Shown: piece by piece, positions 1 through 12,200 of the stretch
Layout: each line of letters begins with the position of its first letter
Position numbering within the stretch: position 1 is the first letter of the stretch
Source of the DNA: Archivesica marissinica
Lineage: Eukaryota; Mollusca; Bivalvia; Venerida; Vesicomyidae
Assembly: GCA_014843695.1 (NCBI GenBank)
Contig: CM026401.1
Coordinates: forward strand, 29,434,562 to 29,498,561
Direction: 5' to 3'
Length of the DNA: 64,000 nucleotides
Program-made: the position numbers and the translations under genes
Notes under the pieces: generated by a model
Database searches by the model: none
What the model was told of the DNA's origin: nothing
Seen by the model: the letters and a program-made list of their open reading frames with translations, nothing else

Positions 1-275
1 NNNNNNNNNNNNNNNNNNNNNNNNNNNNNNNNNNNNNNNNNNNNNNNNNNNNNNNNNNNNNNNNNNNNNNNNNNNNNNNNNNNNNNNNNNNNNNNNNNNN
101 NNNNNNNNNNNNNNNNNNNNNNNNNNNNNNNNNNNNNNNNNNNNNNNNNNNNNNNNNNNNNNNNNNNNNNNNNNNNNNNNNNNNNNNNNNNNNNNNNNNN
201 NNNNNNNNNNNNNNNNNNNNNNNNNNNNNNNNNNNNNNNNNNNNNNNNNNNNNNNNNNNNNNNNNNNNNNNNNNN
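1..275. other. Assembly gap (left edge)
   Basis: Unbroken run of N from the window start. The 22-bp array begins directly at its right edge, so the array almost certainly continues into or across the gap and its true length is unknown. Confidence 0.99.
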
Positions 276-3200
276 GCTTGTGGAAGCTATCTAGTTGGCT
301 TGTGGAAGCTATACAGTTGGCTTGTGGAAGCTGTCTAGTTGGTTTGTGGAAGCTATCTAGTTGGTTTGTGGAAGCTATTTAGTTGGTTTGTGGAAGCTAT
401 CTAGTTGGCTTGTGGAAGTTATCTAGTTGGCTTGTGGAAGCTATACAGTTGGCTTGTGGAAGCTATACAGTTGGCTTGTGGAAGCTACCAGTTGGCTTGT
501 GGAAGCTATCATGTTGGCTTGTGGAAGCTATACAGTTGGCTTGTGGAAGCTATACAGTTGGCTTGTGGAAGCTATACAGTTGGCTTGTGGAAGCTATCTA
601 GTTGGCTTGTGGAAGCTATCCAGTTGGCTTGTGGAAGCTATACAGTTGGCTTGTGGAAGCTATATAGTGGCTTGTGGAAGCTATACAGTTGGCTTGTGGA
701 AGCTATCTAGTTGGCTTGTGGAAGCTATCGTTGGCTTTTGGAAGCTATCAGTTGGCTTGTGGAAGCTATACAGTTGGCTTGTGGAAGCTATCTAGTTGGC
801 TTGTGGAAGCTATACAGTTGGCTTGTGGAAGCTATATAGTTGGCTTGTGGAAGCTATATAGTTGGCTTGTGGAAGCTATACAGTTGGCTTGTGGAAGCTA
901 TCCAGTTGGCTTGTGGAAGCTATCCAGTTGGCTTGTGGAAGCTATACAGTTGGTTTGTGGAAGCTATCCAGCTGGCTTGTGGAAGCTATCTAGTTGGCTT
1001 GTGGAAGCTATACAGTTGGCTTGTGGAAGCTATCTAGTTGGTTTGTGGAAGCTATCTAGTTGGCTTGTGGAAGCTATCTAGTTGGCTTGTGGAAGCTATC
1101 TAGTTGGCTTGTGGAAGCTATACAGTTGCCTTGTGGAAGCTATCTAGTTGGATTGTGGAAGCTATCCAGCTGGCTTGTGGAAGCTATCTAGTTGGCTTGT
1201 GGAAGCTATCTATCTGGCTTGTGGAAGCTATACAGTTGGTTTGTGGAAGCTAGACAGATGGCTTGTGGAAGCTATACAGTTGGCTTGTGGAAGCTATCAA
1301 GTTGACTTGTGGAAGCTATACAGTTGGCTTGTGGATGCTATCTAGTTGGTTTGTGGAAGCTATCCAGTTGGCTTGTGGAAGCTATCCAGTTGGTTTGTGG
1401 AAGCTATAGAGCTGGTTTGTGGAAGCTATACAGTGGCTTGTGGAAGCTATCCAGTTGGCTTGTGGAAGCTATACAGTTGGCTTGTGGAAGCTATACAGTT
1501 GGTCTGTGAAAGCTATCCAGTTGGCTTGTGGAAGCTATACAGTTGGTTTGTGGAAGCTATCAAGTTGGCTTGTGGAAGCTATACAGTTGGTTTGTGGAAG
1601 CTATCCAGTTGGCTTTTGGAAGCTATACAGTTGGTTTGTGGAAGCTATCAAGTTGGCTTGTGAAAGCTATCAAATTGTCTTGTGGAAGCTATACAGTTGG
1701 CTTGTGGAAGCTATACAGTTGGCTTGTGGAAGCTATACAGGTGGCTTGTGGAAGCTATACAGTTGGCTTGTGGAAGCTATACAGTTGGCTTGTGGAAGCT
1801 ATCTAGATGGCTTGTGGAAGCTATACAGTTGGCTTGTGGAGGCTATCCAGTTGGCTTGTGGAAGCTATCTAGTTGATTTGTGGAAGCTATCCAGTTGGCT
1901 TGTGGAGGCTATCCAGTTGGTTTGTGGAATCTATCTAGTTGATTTGTGGAAGCTATCCAGTTGGCTTGTGGAAGCTATCCAGTTGGCTTGTGGAAGCTAT
2001 CTAGTTGGCTTGTGGAAGCTATCCAGTTGGCTTGTGGAAGCTATACAGTTGGCTTGTGGAAGCTATACAGTTGGCTTGTGGAAGCTATACAGTTGGCTTG
2101 TGGAAGCTATACAGTTGGTTTGTGGAAGCTATACAGTTGGTTTGTGGAAGCTATATAGTTGGTTTGTGGAAGCTATACAGTTGGTTTGTGGAAGCTATAC
2201 AGTTGGCTTGTGGAAGCTATCAGTTGGTTGTGGAAGCTATAGTTGGCTTGTGGAGCTATAGTTGGCTTGTGAAGCTATCAGTTGCTTGTGGAAGCTACAG
2301 TGGTTGTGAAGTATACAGTTGTTGTGAGATCAGTTGGTTGGGAAGTTGTGGTTGTGGAGCTATAGTTGGTTGTGGATTGGTTGTGGAAGCTATTGTGGAA
2401 GCTATCCAGTTGGTTTGTGGAAGCTATCTAGTTGGCTTGTGGAAGCTATCTAGTTGGCTTGTGGAAGATATCCAGTTGGCTTGTGGAAGCTATCCAGTTG
2501 GCTTGTGGAAGCTATACAGTTGGCTTGTGGAAGCTATCTAGTTGGCTTGTGGAAGCTATCTAGTTGGCTTGTGGAAGCTATCTAGTTGGCTTGTGGAAGC
2601 TCTCTAGTTGGCTTGTGGAAGCTATCTAGTTGGATTGTGGAAGCTATCCAGTTGGCTTGTGGAAGCTATCCAGTTGGCTTGTGGAAGCTATACTGTTGGC
2701 TTGTGGAAGCTATCTAGTTGGCTTGTGGAAGCTCTCTAGTTGGCTTGTGGAAGCTATCTAGTTGGATTGTGGAAGCTATCTAGTTGGCTTGTGGAAGCTA
2801 TCTAGTTGGCTTGTGGAAGCTATACAGTTGGCTTGTGGAAGCTATACTGTTGGCTTGTGGAAGCTATACAGTTGGCTCGTGGAAGCTATACAGTTGGCTT
2901 GTGGAAGCTATCCAGTTGGCTTGTGGAAGCTATACAGTTGGCTTGTGGAAGCTATACAGTTGGCTTGTGGAAGCTATCCAGTTGGCTTGTGGAAGCTATA
3001 CAGTTGGCTTGTGGAAGCTATCCAGTTGGCTTGTGGAAGCTATACAGTTGGCTTGTGGAAGCTATCATGTTGGCTTGTGGAAGCTATCCAGTTGGCTTGT
3101 GGAAGCTATTCAGTTGGCTTGTGGAAGCTATCCAGTTGGCTTGTGGAAGCTATACAGTTGGCTTGTGGAAGCTATACAGTTGGCTTGTGGAAGCTATACA

Positions 3201-6200
3201 GTTGGCCTGTGGAAGCTATCTAGTTGGCTTGTGGAAGCTATCCAGTTGGCTTGTGGAAGCTATCCAGTTGGCTTGTGGAAGCTATCTAGTTGGCTTGTGG
3301 AAGCTATCCAGTTGGCTTGTGGAAGCTATACAGTTGGCTTGTGGAAGCTATCCAGTTGGCTTGTGGAAGCTATCCAGTTGGCTTGTGGAAGCTATCCAGT
3401 TGGCTTGTGGAAGCTATACAGTTGGCTTGTGGAAGCTATACAGTTGGCTTGTGGAAGCTATCCAGTTGGCTTGTGGAAGCTATACAGTTGGCTTGTGGAA
3501 GCTATACAGCTGGCTTGTGGAAGATATACAGTTGGCTTGTGGAAGCTATACAGTTGGCTTGTGGAAGCTATACAGTTGGCTTGTGGAAGCTATACAGTTG
3601 GTTTGTGGAAGCTATACAGTTGGTTTGTGGAAGCTATACAGTTGGTTTGTGGAAGCTATCCAGTTGGCTTGTGGAAGCTATACAGTTGGCTTGTGGAAGC
3701 TATACAGTTGGCTTGTGGAAGCCATCTTGTTGGCTTGTGGAAGCTATACAGTTGGCTTGTGGAAGCTATACAGTTGGCTTGTGGAAGCTATACAGTTGGC
3801 TTGTGGAAGCTATACAGTTGGTTTGTGGAAGCTATACAGTTGGTTTGTGGAAGCTATACAGTTGGTTTGTGGAAGCTATACAGTTGGTTTGTGGAAGCTA
3901 TCCAGTTGGTTTGTGGAAGCTATCTAGTTGGCTTGTGGAAGCTATCTAGTTGGCTTGTGGAAGATATCCAGTTGGCTTGTGGAAGCTATCCAGTTGGCTT
4001 GTGGAAGCTATACAGTTGGCTTGTGGAAGCTATCTAGTTGGCTTGTGGAAGCTATCTAGTTGGCTTGTGGAAGCTATCTAGTTGGCTTGTGGAAGCTATC
4101 AGTTGGCTTGTGGAAGCTATCTAGTTGGCTTGTGGAAGCTATCTAGTTGGCTTGTGGAAGCTATCAGTTGGCTTGTGGAAGCTATCTAGTTGGCTTGTGG
4201 AAGCTATCTAGTTGGCTTGTGGAAGCTATCAGTTGGCTTGTGGAAGCTATCTGTTGGCTTGTGGAAGCTATACAGTTGGCTTGTGGAAGCTATACAGTTG
4301 GCTTGTGGAGCTATCAGTTGGCTTGTGGAAGCTATACAGTTGGCTTGTGGAAGCTATACAGTTGGCTTGTGGAAGCTATCCAGTTGGCTTGTGGAAGCTA
4401 TACAGTTGGCTTGTGGAAGCTATCCAGTTGGCTTGTGGAAGCTATACAGTTGGCTTGTGGAAGCTATCATGTTGGCTTGTGGAAGCCATCCAGTTGGCTT
4501 GTGGAAGCTATTCAGTTGGCTTGTGGAAGCTATCCAGTTGGCTTGTGGAAGCTATACAGTTGGCTTGTGGAAGCTATACAGTTGGCTTGTGGAAGCTATA
4601 CAGTTGTCCTGTGGAAGCTATCTAGTTGGCTTGTGGAAGCTATCCAGTTGGCTTGTGGAAGCTATCCAGTTGGCTTGTGGAAGCAATCTAGTTGGCTTGT
4701 GGAAGCTATCTAGTTGGCTTGTGGAAGCTATCCAGTTGGCTTGTGGAAGCTATACAGTTGGTTTGTGGAAGCTATTCAGCTGGCTTGTGGAAGCTATACA
4801 GTTGGCTTGTGGAAGCTATACAGTTGGCTTGTGGAAGCCATCTTGTTGGCTTGTGGAAGCTATACAGTTGGCTTGTGGAAGCTATACAGTTGGCTTGTGG
4901 AAGCTATACAGTTGGTTTGTGGAAGCTATACAGTTGGTTTGTGGAAGCTATATAGTTGGTTTGTGGAAGCTATACAGTTCGTTTGTGGAAGCTATACAGT
5001 TGGTTTGTGGATGCTATCCAGTTGGTTTGTGGAAGCTATCTAGTTGGCTTGTGGAAGCTATCTAGTTGGCTTGTGGAAGCTATCCAGTTGGCTTGTGGAA
5101 GCTATCCAGTTGGCTTGTGGAAGCTATACAGTTGGATTGTGGAAGCTATCTAGTTGGCTTGTGGAAGCTATCTAGTTGGCTTGTGGAAGCTATCTAGTTG
5201 GCTTGTGGAAGCTCTCTAGTTGGCTTGTGGAAGCTATCTAGTTGGATTGTGGAAGCTATCCTGTTGGCTTGTGGAAGCTATCCAGTTGGCTTGTGGAAGC
5301 TATACAGTTGGCTTGTGGAAGCTATCTAGTTGGCTTGTGGAAGCTCTCTAGTTGGCTTGTGGAAGCTATCTAGTTGGATTGTGGAAGCTATCTAGTTGGC
5401 TTGTGGAAGCTATCTAGTTGGCTTGTGGAAGCTATACAGTTGGCTTGTGGAAGCTATACAGTTGGCTTGTGGAAGCTATACAGTTGGCTCGTGGAAGCTA
5501 TACAGTTGGCTTGTGGAAGCTATCCAGTTGGCTTGTGGAAGCTATACAGTTGGCTTGTGGAAGCTATACAGTTGGCTTGTGGAAGCTATCCAGTTGGCTT
5601 GTGGAAGCTATACAGTTGGCTTGTGGAAGCTATCCAGTTGGCTTGTGGAAGCTATACAGTTGGCTTGTGGAAGCTATCATGTTGGCTTGTGGAAGCTATC
5701 CAGTTGGCTTGTGGAAGCTATTCAGTTGGCTTGTGGAAGCTATCCAGTTGGCTTGTGGAAGCTATACAGTTGGCTTGTGGAAGCTATACAGTTGGCTTGT
5801 GGAAGCTATACAGTTGGCTTGTGGAAGCTATCTAGTTGGCTTGTGGAAGCTATCCAGTTGGCTTGTGGAAGCTATCCAGTTGGCTTGTGGAAGCTATACA
5901 GTTGGCTTGTGGAAGCTATACAGTTGGCTTGTGGAAGCTATCCAGTTGGCTTGTGGAAGCTATACAGTTGGCTTGTGGAAGCTATACAGCTGGCTTGTGT
6001 AAGATATACAGTTGGCCTGTGGAAGCTATACAGTTGGCTTGTGGAAGCTATACAGTTGGTTTGTGGAAGTTATGCAGTTGGTTTGTGGAAGCTATACAGT
6101 TGGTTTGTGGAAGCTATCCAGCTGGCTTGTGGAAGCTATACAGTTGGCTTGTGGAAGCTATACAGTTGGCTTGTGGAAGCTATCAGTTGGCTTGTGGAAG

Positions 6201-9200
6201 CTATCCAGTTGGCTTGTGGAAGCTATACAGTTGGCTTGTGGAAGCTATCAGTTGGCTTGTGGAAGCTATCCAGTTGGCTTGTGGAAGCTATCAGTTGGCT
6301 TGTGGAAGCTATCGTTGGCTTGTGGAAGCTATACAGTTGGCTTGTGGAAGCTATACAGTTGGCTTGTGGAAGCTATCAGTTGGCTTGTGGAAGCTATCTA
6401 GTTGGCTTGTGGAAGCTATCCAGTTGGCTTGTGGAAGCTATCCAGTTGGCTTGTGGAAGCTATACAGTTGGCTTGTGGAAGCTATACAGTTGGCTTGTGG
6501 AAGCTATCCAGTTGGCTTGTGGAGGCTATACAGTTGGCTTGTGGAAGCTATACAGCTGGCTTGTGTAAGATATACAGTTGGCCTGTGGAAGCTATACAGT
6601 TGGCTTGTGGAAGCTATACAGTTGGTTTGTGGAAGTTATGCAGTTGGTTTGTGGAAGCTATACAGTTGGTTTGTGGAAGCTATCCAGCTGGCTTGTGGAA
6701 GCTATACAGTTGGCTTGTGGAAGCTATACAGTTGGCTTGTGGAAGCCATCTTGTTGGCTTGTGGAAGCTATACAGTTGGCTTGTGGAAGCTATACAGTTG
6801 GCTTATGGAAGCTATACAGTTGGTTTGTGGAAGCTATACAGTTGGTTTGTGGAAGCTATATAGTTGGTTTGTGGAAGCTATACAGTTGGTTTGTGGAAGC
6901 TATACAGTTGGTTTGTGGATGCTATCCAGTTGGTTTGTGGAAGCTATCTAGTTGGCTTGTGGAAGCTATCTAGTTGGCTTGTGGAAGCTATCCAGTTGGC
7001 TTGTGGAAGCTATCTAGTTGGCTTGTGGAAGCTATCCAGTTGGTTTGTGGAAGCTATACAGTTGGCTTGTGAAAGCTATCTAGTTGGATTGTGGAAGCTA
7101 TCCAGTTGATTGTGGAAGCTATCTAGTTGGCATGTGGAAGCTATCTAGTTGGCTTTTGGAAGCTATACAGCTGGCTTGTGGAAGCTATCCAGCTGGCATG
7201 TTGAAGCTATCTAGTTGGTTTGTGGAAGCTATTCAGTTTGCTTGTGGAAGCTATCTAGTTGGCATGTGGAAGCTATACAGTTGGCTTGTCGAAGCTATAC
7301 AGTTGGCTTGTGGAAGCTATACAGCTGGCTGTGTGGAAGCTATATAGTTGGCTTGTGGAAGCTATCCAGTTGGCTTGTGGAAGCTATCTAGTTGGCTTGT
7401 GGAAGCTATACAGCTGGCTTGTGGAAGCTATCTAGTTGGTTTGTGGAAGCTATCCAGCTGGCTTGTGGAAGCTATCTAGTTGGTTTGTGGAAGCTATCTA
7501 GTTGGCTTGTGGAAGCTATACAGCTGGCTTGTGGAAGCTATCCAGTTGGCTTGTGGAAGCTATCTAGTTGGCTTGTGGAAGCTATACAGCTGGCTTGTGG
7601 AAGCTATCTAGTTGGTTTGTGGAAGCTATCCAGCTGGCTTGTGGAAGCTATCAAGTTGGTTTGTGGAAGCTATCTAGTTGGCTTGTGGAAGCTATACAGC
7701 TGGCTTGTGGAAGCTATCCAGTTGGCTTGTGGAAGCTATCTAGTTGGCTTGTGGAGGTTATCCAGTTGGCTTGTGGAAGCTATACAGTTGGCTTGTGGAA
7801 GCTATCTAGTTGGCTTGTGGAAGCTATCCAGCTGGCTTGTGGAAGCTATCTAGTTGGCTTGCGAAAGCTATACAGTTGGTTTGTGGAAGCTATCAAGTTG
7901 GCTTGTGGAAGCTATACAGTTGGTTTATGGAAGCTATCCAGTTGGCTTTTGGAAGCTATACAGTTGGTTTGTGGAAGCTATCAAGTTGGCTTGTGGAAGC
8001 TATCAGGTTGGCTTGTGGAAGCTATCAAATTGGCTTGTGGAAGCTATACAGTTGGCTTGTGGAAGCTATCCAGTTGACTTGTGGAAGCTATCTAGTTGGC
8101 TTGTGGAAGCTATCTAGTTGGCTTGTGGAAGCTATCTAGTTGGCTTGTGGAAGCTATACAGTTGGCTTGTGGAAGCTATACAGTTGGCTTGTGGAAGCTA
8201 TCTAGTTGGCTTGTGGAAGCTATCTAGTTGGCTTGTGGAAGCTATCCAGTTGGCTTGTGGAAGCTATACAGTTGGCTTGTGGAAGCTATACAGTTGGCTT
8301 GTGGAAGCTATACAGCTGGCTGTGTGGAAGCTATCTAGTTGGCTTGTGGAAGCTATCCAGTTGGCTTTTGGAAGCTATACAGCTGGCTTGTGGAAGCTAT
8401 CTAGTTGGTTTGTGGAAGCTATCCAGTTGGCTTGTGGAAGCTATCTAGTTGGTTTGTGGAAGCTATCTAGTTGGCCTGTGGAAGCTATACAGCTGGCTTG
8501 TGGAAGCTATCCAGTTGGCTTGTGGAAGCTATCTAGTTGGCTTGTGGAAGCTATCTAGTTGGCTTGTGGAAGCTATCCAGTTGGCTTGTGGAAGCTATCC
8601 AGTTGGCTTGTGGAAGCTATCATGTTGGCTTGTGGAAGCTATACAGTTGGCTTGTGGAAGCTATACAGTTGGTTTGTGGCTTGTGGAAGCTATACGGCTG
8701 GCTTGTGGAAGCTATCTAGTCGGTTTGTGGAAGTTATCTAGTTGGCTTGTGGAAGCTATCCAGTTGGCCTGTGGAAGCTATCTAGTTGGCTTGTGGAAGC
8801 TATCTAGTTGGCTTGTGGAAGCTATCCAGTTGGCTTGTGGAAGCTATCAAGTTGGCTTGTGGAAGTTATACAGTTGGCTTGTAGAAGATATACAGTTGGT
8901 TTGTGGAAGCTATAGAGTTGGTTTGTGGAAGCTATACAGTTGGCTTGTGGAAGATATACAGTTGGTTTGTGGAAGCTATCCAGTTGGCTTGTGGACGCTA
9001 TCCAGTTGGCGTGTGGAAGCTATCTAGTTGGTTTGTGGAAGCTATATAGTTGGCTTGTGGAAGATATTTAGTTGGTTTGTGGAAGCTATCCAGCTGGCTT
9101 GTGGAAGCTATCAACTTGGTTTTTGGAAGCTATCCAGCTGGCTTGTGGAAGCTATCTAGTTGGCTTTTGGAAGCTATACAGTTGGCTTTTGGAAGCTATC

Positions 9201-12200
9201 TTGTTGGTTTGTGGAAGCTATCTAGTTGGCTTGTGGAAGCTATCTAGTTGGCTTGTGGAAGCTATACAGTTGGCTTGTGGAAGCTATCTAGTTGGCTTGT
9301 GGAAGCTATCTAGTTGGCTTGTGGAAGCTATACCGTTGGCTTGTGGAAGCTATCTAGTTGGCTTGTGGAAGCAATCCAGCTGGCTTGTGGAAGCTATCTA
9401 GTTGGCTTGTGGAAGCCATCTATCTGGCTTGTGGAAGCTATACAGTTGGTTTGTGGAAGCTATACAGTTGGCTTGTGGAAGCTATACAGTTGGCTTGTGG
9501 AAGCTATCAAGTTGGATTGTGGAAGCTATCCAGATGGCTTGTGGAAGCTATCCAGTTGGTTTGTGGAAGCTATAGAGCTGGTTTGTGGAAGCTATACAGT
9601 TGGCTTGTGGAAGCTATACAGTTGGCTTGTGGAAGCTATACAGTTGGTTTGTGGAAGCTATCAAGTTGGCTTGTGGAAGCTATACAGTTGGTTTGTGGAA
9701 GCTATCTAGTTGGCTTTTGGAAGCTATACAGTTGGTTTGTGGAAGCTATCAAGTTGGCTTGTGGAAGCTATCAAGTTGGCTTGTGGAAGCTATCAAATTG
9801 GCTTGTGGAAGCTATACAGTTGGCTTGTGGAAGCTATACAGTTGGCTTGTGGAAGCTATCCAGCTGGCTTGTGGAAGCTATACAGTTGGCTTGTGGAAGC
9901 TATCCATTTGGCTTGTGGAAGCTATACAGTTGGTTTGTGGAAGCTATCCAGTTGGCTTGTGGAAGCTATACAGTTGGTTTGTGGGAGCTATCCAGTTGGT
10001 TTTGGAAGCTATACAGTTGGTTTGTGGAAGCTATCATGTTGGCTTGTGGAAGCTATCAAGTTGGCTTGTGGAAGCTATCAAATTGGCTTGTGGAAGCTAT
10101 AGAGTTGGCTTGTGGAAGCTATACAGATGGCTTGTGGAAGCTATACAGGTGGTTTGTGGAAGCTATACAGTTGGCTTGTGGAAGCTATACAGCTGGCTTG
10201 TGGAAGCTATACAGTTGGCTTGTGGAAGCTATCAAGTTGGCTTGTGGAAGCTATACAGTTGGTTTGTGGAAGCTATCCAGTTGGTTTTGGAAGCTATACA
10301 GTTGGCTTGTGGAAGATATACAGTTGGCTTGTGGAAGCTATACAGGTGGCTTGTGGAAGCTATCAAGTTGGCTTGTGGAAGCTATCAAGTTGGCTTGTGG
10401 AAGCTATCAAATTGGCTTGTGGAAGCTATCTAGTTGGCTTGTGGAAGCTATACAGTTGGCTTGTGGAAGCTATACAGGTGGCTTGTGGAAGCTATCTAGT
10501 TGGCTTGTGGAAGCTATCTAGTTGGCTTGTGGAAGCTATCTAGTTGGCTTGTGGAAGCTATCCAGTTGGCTTGTGGAAGCTATACAGTTGCCTTGTGGAA
10601 GCTATCTAGTTGGATTGTGGAAGCTATCCAGTTGGCTTGTGGAAGCTATCTAGTTGGCTTGTGAAAGCTATCTAGTTGGCTTTTGGAAGCTATACAGCTG
10701 GCTTGTGGAAGCTATCCAGCTGGCTTGTGGAAGCTATCTAGTTGGTTTGTGGAAGCTATTCAGTTTGCTTGTGGAAGCTATGTAGTTGGCTTGTGGAAGC
10801 TATTCAGTTGGCTTGTGGAAGCTATACAGTTGGTTTGTGGAAGCTATACAGCTGGCTGTGTGGAAGCTATATAGTTGGCTTGTGGAAGCTATCCAGTTCG
10901 CTTGTGGAAGCTATCTAGTTGGCTTGTGGAAGCTATACATCTGGCTTGTGGAAGCTATCTAGTTGGTTTGTGGAAGCTATCCAGCTGGCTTGTGGAAGCT
11001 ATCTAGTTTGTTTGTGGAAGCTATCTAGTTGGCTTGTGGAAGCTATACAGCTGGCTTGTGGAAGCTATCCAGTTGGCTTGTGGAAGCTATCTAGTTGGCT
11101 TGTGGAAGCTATACAGCTGGCTTGTGGAAGCTATCTAGTTGGTTTGTGGAAGCTATCCAGCTGACTTGTGGAAGCTATCAAGTTGGTTTGTGGAAGCTAT
11201 CTAGTTGGCTTGTGGAAGCTATACAGCTGGCTTGTGGAAGCTATCCAGTTGGCTTGTGGAAGCTATCTAGTTGGCTTGTGGAGGTTATCCAGTTGGCTTG
11301 TGGAAGCTGTACAGTTGGCTTGTGGAAGCTATCTAGTTGGCTTGTGGAAGCTATCCAGCTGGCTTGTGGAAGCTATCTAGTTGGCTTGCGAAAGCTATAC
11401 AGTTGGCTTGTGGAAGCTATCATGTTGGCTTGTGGAAGCTATACAGTTGGCTTGTGGAAGCTATACAGTTGGCTTGTGGAAGCTATCTAGTTGGCTTGTG
11501 GAAGCTATCTAGTTAGCTTGTGGAAGCTATCCAGTTGGCTTGTGGAAGCTATACAGTTGGCTTGTGGAAGTTATACAGTTGTCTTGTGGAAGCTATACAG
11601 CTGGCTGTGTGGAAGCTATCTAGTTGGCTTGTGCAAGCTATCCAGTTGGCTTTTGGAAGCTATACAGCTGGCTTGTGGAAGATATCTAGTTGGTTTGTGG
11701 AAGCTATCCAGCTGGCTTGTGGAAGCTATTTAGTTGGTTTGTGGAAGCTATCTAGTTGGCTTGTGGAAGCTATACAGTTGGCTTGTGGAAGCTATCCAGT
11801 TGGCTTGTGGAAGCTATCCAGTTGGCTTGTGGAAGCTATCTAGTTGGCTTGTGGAAGCTATACAGTTGGCTTGTGGAAGCTATCTAGTTGGCTTGTGGAA
11901 GCTATACAGTTGGCTTGTGGAAGCTATCTAGTTGGCTTGTGGAAGCTATCCAGTTGGCTTGTGGAAGCTATCTAGTTGGCTTGTGGAAGCTATACAGCTG
12001 GCTTGTGGAAGCTATCTAGTTGGTTTGTGGAAGCTATCCAGCTGGCTTGTGGAAGCTATCTAGTTGATTTGTGGAAGCTATCTAGTTGGCTTGTGGAAGC
12101 TATACAGCTGGCTTGTGGAAGCTATCCAGTTGGCTTGTGGAAGCTATCTAGTTGGCTTGTGGAAGCTATACAGTTGTCTTGTGGAAGCTATCCAGTTGGC

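Noticed and set aside
2784..4037. Long plus-strand frames in the 22-bp array (up to 417 codons, GLWKL/WLVEAI repeats)
   Set aside because: All three forward frames are open together in places because three 22-bp units restore frame and the unit lacks stops except in the CTAG variant. No flanking unique coding sequence or splice context.
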